From assembly GCA_977006965.1 (NCBI GenBank), contig OZ345370.1:1550001-1614000 (forward strand): 64,000 nt of DNA. Reading direction: 5' to 3'. The position numbers and the translations under genes were made by a program. The first letter of the stretch is position 1, and each line of letters opens with the position of its first letter. The stretch comes from Phymatolithon calcareum. Its lineage: Eukaryota > Rhodophyta > Florideophyceae > Hapalidiales. Shown in pieces: positions 41,701-50,409 of this stretch. The notes under the pieces are model-generated. The model was not told the origin of the DNA. It saw nothing but the letters and a program-made list of their open reading frames with translations, and made no database searches.

Positions 41701-41742
41701 CCGGAAGGGTACGTACAGATTTGTGGATCCCATTTTAGTCAC
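38740..41742 (-). CDS. UTP21: UTP21 / WDR36, SSU processome WD40 protein
   Basis: This 1000-aa single-exon protein has about 12-14 WD40-type repeats over the first 700 residues, starting with VPFRALGLVCDG, a hallmark N-terminus, and including FKGHHGPVSDVCFDGEGRR and SASMDGTLRTWDLPSGR. A charged linker follows (SSDDSESTSHSDMADSDDEEEE), then the C-terminal Utp21 domain (FFLPTVKGLEMKFDLE, LLYSLKPSGIDLELRTI, FLSRLNSVEDFELTQAH). UTP21 belongs to the UtpB subcomplex that binds nascent pre-rRNA in the nucleolus. UTP12, another UtpB member, is at 50410-53391. Length and domain order are normal for the family. Confidence 0.9.
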   Translation of the reverse strand: MTKMGSTNLYVPFRALGLVCDGLEGSNCSPYIYRRGLKTTITTPVDGARALHVYNLNLKLKAVSKPVPPAWFEGTAETAPRISAVAVLDDITYAAFNADIVLYYFMRPYTLWRSHADPISHMLVVGQFLVTVSAVGRRILAFGLPKNYKDKPSREPDTVSDISLPLDFVVTAICHPQTYVNKVLLGAADGRCMLVNLRSRSIVHMFSSFGASVTVLTPSPVLDVVAVGTADGRAVLYNFKFDETVATYQHDASEQMTGEGTQLVPIQAISFRTDGSETMVTADKGGNLLKWDLNEKRMISAALNVHEGGVALAEFLESEPILVTAGAVDNSFKVHIFDGSEGEARVLRSREGHRLPPTKVRFCGRSSTIMVSVGLDRELRLVSAVQDNKNKTFSQAGLSKLSSKTRKRIRAQKGVEVGARDSSVTGLLPVVTAIATSTSKVRDGDFGNIVTAHADREQVYTWQSKSTRVFQHVLKPGPRPGQLRLAFAALRDPPSKTKAPLTGKNIEIENRTATCVATSPCGNFAVVGSMDGRVHIYNLQSGLHIGAFEEPNSDTEKKRNTTEWGYAHDGSVAGVSIDALSDILLTSGRRDKAVKYWKLRTRTRESNCITAPSEIVSLVWCRCSDLLAITCEDFIIYVYDGTSQKLARVFKGHHGPVSDVCFDGEGRRLVSASMDGTLRTWDLPSGRAIDVMRCANAPTSVIVAPRGAFIATTHVNSLAVVLWIDQSKYLSLDTIKKQESGTKVLQNPNSELPSLDNVLVDNESSDDSESTSHSDMADSDDEEEESKSKSIAPELVTLSGKPATHWAVLSNLNAIKERNKPLAPPKKPDNVPFFLPTVKGLEMKFDLENDVGKSAVADDALNKRDNAEAICKDNSDIEDDFGNSMFGKLVANGDFEKATVLLYSLKPSGIDLELRTIEGRAALRGAAKYFLSRLNSVEDFELTQAHLGVFLNAHGVQLAQMKGSSELLKSLLCAQEEAWSSLRQRFDAVVALSGHFSGQV

Positions 41743-42022
41743 ATGGATGTAGACTTCCTTAACCGCGATACCCGAGGAAGCGGTCTTTCTCGTTGCGGAA
41801 AGGAACGACGGCGAGAGATCAAAAAATACTTACAGTAGTTTACAGAATCGCTGTAAAAGCCGTTCGTTTTTGGTATTGGAGCGCATCATACTGCACCCGA
41901 CGACGATCTTAAAACACTGCACCCCACGCTTAAATAGCGGTGAACTGGTGAGAAGTCAGGATCCCGACGGCTTTCCCTGCGAGAGTTGAATTGCCGGAAA
42001 TTCGAATTGGGAAGAATTCGCA

Positions 42023-43108
42023 ATGGATCCCGATAGCGTCGCGTTCTGGGGTAAGTCAACGCACCGGCCACACGAACTTAGTATAGCATTTTCTCTTCGT
42101 CCTGCGCTAACAACATTATAACCGCTTTGCCGCTCCCTTAACTCTTCCTGACGTGAATGCCCAGGTATCACCCTCAAGCCGGGTGACCCGACGGATCTTG
42201 AGCTTCAACTGGGTGAGGCTTTGCATGTGACAATGGCGTCATATGGTCCCTCGCTGAAGGACTCGAATGGGCGCTCCGTCGTGACTGTGAAGGTTGGCGA
42301 GTCTGAGAAGAGCTTCGCTGTTTGTGCTCTCACCGCCGGCAAGAATGAGTCCTCTGTCTTGGACATTCAGTTCGCAGGTGAGGAAAAGGTAACCTTCACA
42401 CTGTCTGGCAAGAATGAAGTTCACCTCGTTGGCAACTTCCATTTTGAGGACTCGGATGACTCTGATGACATGGAAGGGGATGAGGACCTTATTGACGTCT
42501 ACGATGATGGTGCAATGGGTGAGCAAAGCGACGACAGCGACGATGTGGAGGCACCCACCCTTATGATTGAAAATGATCCGCCAGTCATCACCGAGGTGAA
42601 GGAGGATGAGGAGGAAGAAGAGAAGCAACAGGAAAAGAAGCAACAGGAAAAGAAGCCAGTGAAGTCGAAGAAAGGAAAAAATGCCAAGGTGGATGCCAAA
42701 GCTAACGGTAAGACGCCTGAGAAGCAGAATGGGAAGACACCGGACAAGCCGAGTGCAAAGAAAGCGCAGCAAGGGGCGAACAAAGAGGAGCAGAAATCTC
42801 AGGTGAAACAGACCGGGAATTCTAAGAAGACTGCAAAGGTAGAAGATAAAACTGCCGACGCGAAATCTACTCCTGTGAAGCGTACTCCTGGACAAGCTGG
42901 CAAGAGAAAAAATGATGACGCGAAGGACTCAGTAACACCCTCCAAGAAGCCGAAGAATGAAAAAAAGGTAGATGTTGAGAAGACACCAGAGCCAGTGGTT
43001 GACTCCAAGGAGGAAGATCTGACTGCGTCCGCACAGAAATCTGAAAAGAAGAGGAAGAGAAAGAAGAAGGGCAAAGGGAAATCACAGCCTGCTACGCCGA
43101 GCTCCTGA
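42023..43108 (+). CDS. nucleoplasmin-like domain protein (plant HD2 / nucleolar FKBP type), two exons
   Basis: Exon 42023-42050 (28 nt) joined to 42165-43108 (intron 114 nt) gives 323 aa. The junction creates MDPDSVAFWGITLKPGD, the typical FWG-x-x-L-K-P-G start of the nucleoplasmin-like (NPL) domain of plant HD2 proteins and nucleolar FKBPs. The domain runs to about residue 105 and ends in a KNEVHLVGNF strand. An acidic stretch (DSDDSDDMEGDEDLID, EDEEEEEK) follows, then a 150-residue Lys-rich tail ending KKRKRKKKGKGK. No peptidyl-prolyl isomerase domain is present. It probably acts as a nucleolar histone chaperone or chromatin regulator. HD2 proteins are called histone deacetylases, but catalysis is not evident from sequence. 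The start ATG follows a short leader and fits the family. Confidence 0.82.
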
Positions 43109-43156
43109 AAAAAGTGTCATCTTGCTCCTAGGGTGGTCTTTCATGTCCTTGTCAGA

Positions 43157-43162
43157 AATAAA
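43157..43162 (+). terminator. putative polyadenylation signal of the NPL gene
   Basis: AATAAA 49 bases after the NPL-protein stop and only 30 bases before the QueA stop on the other strand, so the two convergent transcripts probably overlap at their 3' ends. Confidence 0.45.
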
Positions 43163-43191
43163 GTAATGTAGTAAGAAAATACATGCCGAAT

Positions 43192-44765
43192 TCATCTACG
43201 ATCCTTATCAAAAATGTCCTTGAAGGGCAACAGCAATGAACTGTCTCCGTAACTCAGAAATCTGTAGTCGTTCGCCAATGCATACTTGTAAATTTCCGAG
43301 ATGTCCCCGTTCTCGCCAATAAAGGCTGAGACGAGCATTAGCAGGGTGGAGCGAGGTTGATGAAAATTAGTGATAAGCCCATGCACGCTTTACACCATAG
43401 TCACAGAAAACATAAACATGAGCGGTCATGCCCTTCGTTAGCAATTTCGACGACCTGACATAAGGCAAAGAAGGTAAGGAATCACGTACAGTTGGAATGG
43501 ATAACCTGGAACAATAAGCAGCCTGGTGTTGCACAAAACCTCAGCAGATTCGGAAAGTTGTACTTCGAGTACAGCGTCAAGCGCTTCTGTGACAGAAGGA
43601 AGCCCACCGGGACCGATTTCGTCAAGCCAGTGGTATGGATCCCACTGCCCTACACAGAATACAGAACCCGTTTTGTGCGTTGATGACATAAGAATATGTA
43701 CACCCATCCAGTACAGGGACTCCAGCGTACGCACTGAAGTTGTTCCCTGCTCGTCCGAACAAACGGAAATTCAAGAAGAAATTAATGTGTTAGTTCCCAT
43801 ATAAAGGCACTGCCTAGACACAGCGTGAAAAAGTTTGCATTTACCAGAGCGACAATAGGCCTTCCAACTTTCACGTGGCTCACAATTCTTCGCAACTCGG
43901 CACGTAAAACGGAGGTACGCTCCTCATGCATGGAATGGTCTCCAGCCAGCGGACCTCCAAGGGGCGCAAACGTTCCTGCGCCAACATGCAATAATACATC
44001 TGCAAATTGCATTCCTTTCGCTTGTACTGCGGCAATAACCTCATCAGTCAAGTGCAATCCAGCTGTTGGGGCAGCCACAGATCCTTCTCTGTTTGCATAT
44101 ATCGTTTGGTATGTCTCCTTGTCGAGCACGTCATCTTCGCGTCTGATGTACGGAGGAAGTGGGGTCCGACCGATATCTTCAATAGCGTCCCTGAGCGTGA
44201 ATGCATCATTTGCAGAGCAGGACTGCTCAACTGGCGCCCCGGAGTTCTTACGTATTGAAAAATGAACAACGGCGTTCTGGCCTTCTCGTTGACGCACATG
44301 AGCCGCAAGGTAGCATCTTTCCGAAGCACCGCTGGATCCCAATTTTGCGAATAAAGTGTCGCCGCACTTTATCCGCCGACCGCCAACATAGCAATTCCAT
44401 GGTGTACGCAAATCATTGGATGTGAGCGCTTGTGAAGGATCAATATGCCCCACGGGCGACAGGAGCATGACCTCAGCACGTCCACCAGTTTCCTTTTGCA
44501 TCAAGAGCCGGGCAGGGATCACTCGACTTGAATTTCGAACAATGAGTGAATCGGGCGGCAGCAATTCTGGCAAGTCAGTAAATTTCTTGGACCGCATTGA
44601 CAGTTCAGGGCCTTCTACCAGCAGTAACTTCGAAGCGCTTCGGTTGGGAAGTGGACGCTGTGCAATACTCGCAGCCGGGAGCACATAATCAAAGGCGTCA
44701 GCAACCACTGACTTGGCATGTTGCAAGTAGCCACCTACAAAACGCTGTACCGAGACTGGTCTCAT
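43192..44765 (-). CDS. queA: S-adenosylmethionine:tRNA ribosyltransferase-isomerase QueA, three exons
   Basis: QueA transfers and isomerises the ribosyl part of SAM onto preQ1 in tRNA to make epoxyqueuosine. Exons 44765-43845, 43746-43490 and 43387-43192 (introns 98 and 102 nt) give 457 aa. Junctions rebuild the invariant [14 protein letters not shown] and [17 protein letters not shown] blocks. Other landmarks: DFDYVLP-like start ([17 protein letters not shown]), [52 protein letters not shown] and the final [12 protein letters not shown]. The N-terminal extension is only about 22 residues ([19 protein letters not shown]), basic and possibly organelle-targeting. QueG, the next enzyme of the path, is about 28 kb away. 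QueA is a bacterial enzyme; eukaryotes usually salvage queuine instead. It is slightly longer than bacterial QueA. Confidence 0.92.
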
Positions 44766-45666
44766 TTCGACTTTTCAAGAAATGTGCGGGCTACAATACA
44801 AACGATTTCTCGCCAGGTCCTCTAACCCCATAGTTCAAGTGAACTTTCATTTTTATGAGTTAGATGGATTTTATTAACAAGCCGATGATAGACAAACGAT
44901 CTCCGATTGTTGGTGTGGACGCATTGTGATTGGATAAGAAAGCGTGGGAAAAAAGAAAAGCTGTGCAATGGGACTTCTTGACGTAGAATCCGAAACGTCG
45001 CGAAAATCCACCCCTCTGACTCCAACCAGCGTTGCAAAAGTGAAAACTAGTCCAAATCAATCCAAATTTCGTACAGTGCTTTAAAGACTTTAGTGATACT
45101 GCCACCAGGGGTAGGCATTCAAAGCTGTGGTCACGAGAAGTACTCAAAGACGAGCTTTGCAGTAAAGCATGTAGGCTTATTCTTTATTTTTTGGCGCACT
45201 GCAGTACTGTGAGCCCCTAGAAAAGTTCACCATAGAGCATAGGCGCTGACATCGACGACCTCCTGAATGGCCGTCTTGCAACATTAGACTTAAGTTCCAA
45301 TCTGTGAAAACGGTAAATTTCTGTTAAGTTTGTACAGCGGTTCCTTGCGCATATATTGCGACAGCGACCGTGTTACAGCGACCTTGCCACGAGGAGATTT
45401 TTCGTCGACAATTGGGAAGTGAGTCGAACTGGCGGCACCAGAAAAGTCTTCTTTAGCTCTCTGTTTCAACGGCATTTACGTTGTTTCTGGTTAGCAATGG
45501 TACTAGGATCCGTTTTGATGTCTGTGACCGACTTTCAAGAAAAAGAAGGTCTGGAAGTATTGCTTTGTATGCCGCGGGAAAGACTGATTCAAGTGCAATA
45601 GGGCTTAGAACAAAATATCGGCTAGGGAAGGGGAGTAAGATACCAGTTCGCCGTTCCTAGTGTTCT
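44766..45666. other. intergenic region, QueA 5' flank / AspRS 3' flank
   Basis: About 900 bases with short frames only. GCAGTACTGTGAG lies near 45199. An 81-codon plus frame at 45356 has no recognisable content. Confidence 0.4.
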
Positions 45667-47742
45667 TTACGTGTCTGACATTGCCTGAACGCCCAATTCC
45701 GTCAATTGAGTGTCAGGGACTTTTGATGGAGCACCAGCCATTAAATCAGATGCACTTGTAGTTTTCGGGAATGCGATTACGTCTCGAATCCCCTCCGACC
45801 GGGTCATGAGCATGAGACAGCGATCCAATCCGAGAGCTAGTCCGCCGTGCGGAGGTGCTCCATACGATAATGCATCCAGCAAGAAGCCGAACTTCTCCTT
45901 TTGCTCGTCTTCAGATAGGTGCAATGCACTGAATACCTTTTTTTGCACATCCACATCAGATATGCGAATAGAGCCACCGCCAATCTCACTTCCATTACAA
46001 ACAAGATCGTAAGCGTTTGATGTGATTTTTCCAAGGGCGGCGGGGTCATCCAACAAGCCCACATGCTCTTCAATCGGAGCCGTGAATGGGTGATGCACAG
46101 AGTTAAAACGTTCTAACCTCTCGTCATATTCGAAAAGGGGGAAGTCCACGACCCAGCAAAATGCGAAGGAAGGCCCGCTTTTCACAAGACCGCCTTCATG
46201 GCCAAGCTTGACACGAAGACGTCCCAGCCCAGCATTCACCACTGACTTTCGTCCAGTCGCACAGAGAATTAAATCTCCCTCTCTGGCACCGAGTTCATGT
46301 GATACCAATTCCAAAAGAAGTTCAGCATTGTCCGTTACCTTACTTAGCGGTCCAGAAATGGATCCCCCTGCGCCAACTTTGCCATACAGCAAACCACCGC
46401 AACCATAACCTTTCACGAAAGTTGTGAATCCATCCAGAACTTTGCGTGAGGTCGAGCCCGCGCCCTCGTAAATAATGCATTTCACAATCCCGTTATTGTC
46501 CAGTGCAGTGCGTATCGGTGCAAAACTAGAGCTCTTAATCGCGGCAGCATTTGAAATATCCTGGAGCTCCATTCCAAAGCGAATATCCGGTGCATCGACT
46601 CCGTATCTTCGCATGGCTTCTTGGTAGCTCATTTGCGGAATGGCTCCAATCTGCTCACCACTTACATGACAGAACATGGACCGCACAATTCCCTCCGCCG
46701 TTTTCATGACCGATTCTCTCTTCACGAAGGACATTTCCAAATCAATCTGCGTAAATTCCGGCTGTCTGTCCTGCCGCAAATCCTCATCTCGAAAGCACTT
46801 CGTAATTTGGAAGTACCGGTCAAATCCAGAAACCATAAGAAGTTGCTTGTACAATTGTGGTGACTGTGGGAGCGCATACCAGTTTCCAGGATGCACTCGA
46901 GATGGGACTATGTAGTCACGCGCTCCTTCGGGAGTGGCCTTGGTTAAAATTGGAGTTTCAATTTCCAAAAATCCGCTCTGGTCGAGAAAATTTCTCGCCG
47001 CTATTGTTGCCTTGTGTCTTGCGATTAGATTGGACTGCAGCTGTGGCCTTCGCAAATCGAGATATCGATATTTGAGTTTAGTTTCTTCGCTGCACGTAGA
47101 AGCGTCGGGAACATTACCATTCCCCGATTTTTGCTTACTTCCTTTCCCACTTTGCTCCGCAATCATGAACGGCATTGGCTTTGTCTTCGAAACGATGCGC
47201 ACTTGAGAAGCAACAACTTCGATTTCTCCGCTTTGCATATTTTCATTAATCATGGCATCATTCCGCAATTGAACAATTCCGCAAACTTCAACGACATATT
47301 CAATTCGAACATCTTTACCTATTTTAACTGCTTCTGCTGGAGAATTATCGCTCACGGTGACTTGCACAATGCCGTATCGATCCCGGAGAAGAATGAACAG
47401 AACCCCGCCTCGATCACGAACAGCGTGCGCCCATCCATGAAGTCGGACTTCCATGCCCTCATGGGCTTTGTTTAGCCCACCGCAGGTGTGGGTGCGTAAA
47501 TCGGTACTTGGTCCTAGAGGCTGAGGTAAGACTATTGCAGTATCGTCATGCCCTGTTCTTGTTCTCAGCGTAGCAGTGTTCGCTTCGGCTCTGGAGAGCA
47601 CAGCGTGAAAATGAGAAACGGAGTAAGTCGATGCTCCGCTGTTCAAAAATAGAGGACGGCAATTGACTACTCTTCTGCCAAGAAATCCATGCCGAAACCC
47701 TTGGCGCATGAGAGCAGTGGCATGGCAGAATAAAATTGCCAT
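45667..47742 (-). CDS. DARS2: aspartyl-tRNA synthetase, bacterial type, organellar
   Basis: The 691-aa single-exon protein has an organelle leader of about 85 residues ([15 protein letters not shown], Arg-rich), then an OB-fold anticodon-binding domain ([24 protein letters not shown]), the class II core with [36 protein letters not shown], motif 2 [19 protein letters not shown] near 316-332, a bacterial-type GAD insertion (about 410-520), [11 protein letters not shown], and motif 3 [14 protein letters not shown] near 637. The GAD insert separates it from cytosolic AspRS. It charges tRNA-Asp in mitochondrion and/or plastid. Its substrate is one of the GUN-anticodon tRNAs that carry queuosine, made by QueA and QueG, also encoded here. 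Length beyond the bacterial 590 is explained by the leader. Confidence 0.93.
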   Translation of the reverse strand: MAILFCHATALMRQGFRHGFLGRRVVNCRPLFLNSGASTYSVSHFHAVLSRAEANTATLRTRTGHDDTAIVLPQPLGPSTDLRTHTCGGLNKAHEGMEVRLHGWAHAVRDRGGVLFILLRDRYGIVQVTVSDNSPAEAVKIGKDVRIEYVVEVCGIVQLRNDAMINENMQSGEIEVVASQVRIVSKTKPMPFMIAEQSGKGSKQKSGNGNVPDASTCSEETKLKYRYLDLRRPQLQSNLIARHKATIAARNFLDQSGFLEIETPILTKATPEGARDYIVPSRVHPGNWYALPQSPQLYKQLLMVSGFDRYFQITKCFRDEDLRQDRQPEFTQIDLEMSFVKRESVMKTAEGIVRSMFCHVSGEQIGAIPQMSYQEAMRRYGVDAPDIRFGMELQDISNAAAIKSSSFAPIRTALDNNGIVKCIIYEGAGSTSRKVLDGFTTFVKGYGCGGLLYGKVGAGGSISGPLSKVTDNAELLLELVSHELGAREGDLILCATGRKSVVNAGLGRLRVKLGHEGGLVKSGPSFAFCWVVDFPLFEYDERLERFNSVHHPFTAPIEEHVGLLDDPAALGKITSNAYDLVCNGSEIGGGSIRISDVDVQKKVFSALHLSEDEQKEKFGFLLDALSYGAPPHGGLALGLDRCLMLMTRSEGIRDVIAFPKTTSASDLMAGAPSKVPDTQLTELGVQAMSDT

Positions 47743-48410
47743 TGCGCCTGGTTCTCCTCAACGTCCAAGTCCCATTCCGAGATTGCCCATGCTGAAAAAA
47801 GAGATCAAAATATGCGAAACATAGAATTAATTTTGATTGGCTATTGATTAAGCGCTGCGATTTGATCCGATCCAGGCGGTGATCTCATTGCGACATTGGA
47901 TCTAAACTCGACGACCGCGATGATCCAATGTATGTCTTCCATAAGAAGAGGTGCCACCCGTTTCTCGTTGCGGCCAGTCTGGAGTGACCAGTTTCCAGGC
48001 GTGGCTTCGGAAAGCGCACCATTGTCTAAATGTGATGCTGCTTCATTATGCAGTGCTGATCTACCACCACTCCATGGCGCTCAACGTCGCATTCAGATAA
48101 TGCAAGAGCTTTCGGAAGCACGCATCTCTTGAAACTAATGTGCGATTGCCGGTAAGGTTTTACTTCTATGATGGCGTCGGAATGTATTCCGACAAGCATA
48201 TATCTGAATGTTTGATGACAAAAAGGATTCTGAGAAGTACCTCCCGGCCCGCAAAGTCGATTTCAGTTCTCTGCGATAGATGCTTGTAGATTTCTAGATT
48301 GGGGAAACCGTCCGAAATAGTTTCGCATGTAGACTAAGTTCCGTATTCTTCAAGTATCATTCTGAATTGAGCTCGACTAGAGTACGCTCCTTCGTCATGG
48401 CACACTTTGT
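47743..48410. other. intergenic region
   Basis: About 670 bases. A 78-codon plus frame at 47896-48132 has a Ser/Arg-rich start but no recognised family. Nothing else seen. Confidence 0.4.
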
Positions 48411-49054
48411 TTATTCTGTAGCATGAACCTTTTCAACTTTGGGCAATTTTTCCAAGGCCGCTTGACGAGCAAGCGCCTGTCGTTCCAAAAGTTTCTTTGC
48501 GATGATTGCCACGCCAGTGACTCCTAATTCGTCCACAACTTTTTGGAAGTTGAGTTCCCGTTCTCGTTGTTTTCTTTTCTCAACATGCTCGGGGAGCGGC
48601 GGGACACGCAAATCGCCAGAATTTCGCCAGAACCCTTGCACACTCACAAAATCTCGCTCGACAAATCCCATGTGATTGTGCTTTGGTGTTTTGCATCCGA
48701 GAGTGTCCCGCAGATACTGCACTCGACTCGCCACTTCCTCCTTTGTCATGTTCTTCAAACTCAAGTTTTTCTCGTAGCCGGTGACTTCGTAATAAAAATA
48801 CAACAGAAAAAACATGTCAGAGGTCGACGAGCAGCCCAAATATGCAGAAGACTTGGTGCCGCTGACTTACTGTATTTCCCATGTACTGTGGGGTGTCCGT
48901 TTTGCAAGGACGTTTCAATGCTTATCTGAGGATTCTTCTTCGCGAAATTGACCAGCTTTTCTTCCACGAATTCCCGCGCTCCACGGCTGCTCCCACCATC
49001 AAGACTGTACTTGATCAGAAGCTCTCGAAGTTCCCAGACGCCGCGGCGAGCCAT
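48411..49054 (-). CDS. MRPL43: mitochondrial ribosomal protein mL43, two exons
   Basis: Exons 49054-48871 and 48784-48411 (intron 86 nt) give 185 aa. The first exon holds the L51/S25/CI-B8 thioredoxin-like fold: ARRGVWELRELLIKYSLDGGSSRGAREFVEE, given in parts, then IETSLQNGHPTVHGKY. The junction yields YITGYEKNLSLKNMTKEEV, matching the family's Y-(I/V)-N-G-x-x-K block. The C-terminal half contains a Lys/Arg-rich helix (EHVEKRKQRERELNFQKVVDEL, shown in part) as an extension. mL43 is a large-subunit protein of the mitochondrial ribosome. The start lies at the first Met, and many mL43 proteins lack a long presequence. It is downstream of and co-oriented with the Rsa3-like gene. Confidence 0.85.
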
Positions 49055-49234
49055 CTCAGCCGGATCTGAGGAAGCGGAGGACGAACTTTTCCTGAGCGTT
49101 TGATGACATCAACTGCAGCGACATCGCTCTGCGCAATGCATGTACAGTACTCGCCGTCAGACGAGCCAAACAGTGGATTGATAATAAAAATTTAAAAGGT
49201 ATATCATAACATAACATCAACTGGACGAAGACTA

Positions 49235-50104
49235 TCAAGTTTTCTTATATGTCATTGCTCTCGCATAGAGCTCAGCCCCTTCATCCAAACATCTAATGAG
49301 AGTAGCAACTCCAGCTACATCGAGACTCTCCGCCTCCCTCACCTCGTCCAATTCCTGCGCATATGCAGTGGTCAAGTGCTTCACGTGCGCCGCTTTGAAG
49401 GATAAAAACTCCTCCGACTGCTTCTTACTAGCTATTTTCTCTATCTCCATACGCCCGTTAGCGTCGGGCTGTTCGCTACTTTCCTTTGCTCCTTCATGAA
49501 GAGATGTGATATAAGTAAGCTCTTTGTCGTTAAATTTCTTCAGCCGTTTCCACATCGACATTTCCGCAAAATGACGAGCGACAGGCACACCCTTGAGTCT
49601 GGCCATGTCCGCGATGAATGTATCTTCAAGCGCAAGCGAAGCTTCACCGGCGTCTCTTGTGTCCATCTTGTTTTCCCTCCATTGCGTGGTTGCAGCTTCC
49701 GTGTCGTCAATGAGGCGCAAAATCCGCTCGCATGTCGTTCCGAGCGCTGCGAAACAAGAGTTCTGCGCCTCACTTGACAGGCTTTTCAATTTCGCCCGCG
49801 TGGGAATTGATATGCCAGACGCCAATGGGAATGCCTTTGCCGTGCATGGCTTTCGACCGACATTAGACTCCATGTTATTGAAATTTATCCCCGGTGCTTT
49901 CTCCTTCTCCGGAGAGGAACTTTTTTCATCTCTTTTCTTCCTTCTTTTGCTTGCTTTTTTGGAGCTTTTGCTGTGGTCATCTTCTACATCCGTTGGCTCT
50001 TTCGCACTTTTTCGCTTCTTCCCCTTCCTGGCAGAAACTTGATTTTCAAGGGCCCCCATTTCGCATTCGAGCTTTTCGTTCTGCTGCTCTTGCTTCTTTC
50101 CCAT
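49235..50104 (-). CDS. Rsa3-like ribosome assembly protein
   Basis: 289 aa, single exon. The N-terminal 75 residues are Lys/Ser/Glu-rich (SARKGKKRKSAKE, SKKASKRRKKRDEK), typical of nucleolar proteins. Near the C-terminus FLSFKAAHVKHLTTAYAQEL, followed by DEVREAESLDVAGVATLIRC and LDEGAELYARA, fits the Rsa3 pattern: F-x-x-x-Y/H, two hydrophobic helices, then L-x-x-G-x-x-(F/Y). Rsa3 helps early 60S assembly in yeast. The remaining helical middle has no recognised fold. The assignment is moderate because the domain is short. It is divergent from UTP12, 305 bases away, which may be a shared promoter for two ribosome-biogenesis genes. Confidence 0.5.
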   Translation of the reverse strand: MGKKQEQQNEKLECEMGALENQVSARKGKKRKSAKEPTDVEDDHSKSSKKASKRRKKRDEKSSSPEKEKAPGINFNNMESNVGRKPCTAKAFPLASGISIPTRAKLKSLSSEAQNSCFAALGTTCERILRLIDDTEAATTQWRENKMDTRDAGEASLALEDTFIADMARLKGVPVARHFAEMSMWKRLKKFNDKELTYITSLHEGAKESSEQPDANGRMEIEKIASKKQSEEFLSFKAAHVKHLTTAYAQELDEVREAESLDVAGVATLIRCLDEGAELYARAMTYKKT

Positions 50105-50409
50105 TAAATGCGCTAGCCCCGTTCCGACTTACTTCTTGTTCGGGCAAGGTCTGCCGCTTAATGTAGCGGGCTGTGCACAAACCCCAGGATCAATTGAAAG
50201 CTTGGAAAGATCTCTCCTGAGTACCCACGGCTGCATCGAGTATGAAGTATCAGAGCACAAAACTGCTGAAAATATTTCAGAATTTAAGAATATGCAACGT
50301 GTCTGTTTCGTTCATGGTCGACGACCGTGCATCGGATCTATTCTTGACATCGAGGCGTAGGCAACTTCTACACGACAAGTTCATGGAACCCGCAAGAGAA
50401 TAACTGGTA
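50105..50409. promoter_or_regulatory. shared divergent promoter of Rsa3-like and UTP12 genes
   Basis: 305 bases between the two start codons, too short for another gene. No specific element recognised; a promoter role is inferred from layout only. Confidence 0.4.

Noticed and set aside
42239-42895. 218-codon minus-strand frame opposite the nucleoplasmin-like gene
   Set aside because: It is a Leu/Phe-rich shadow of the Lys/Glu-rich tail of the real gene.
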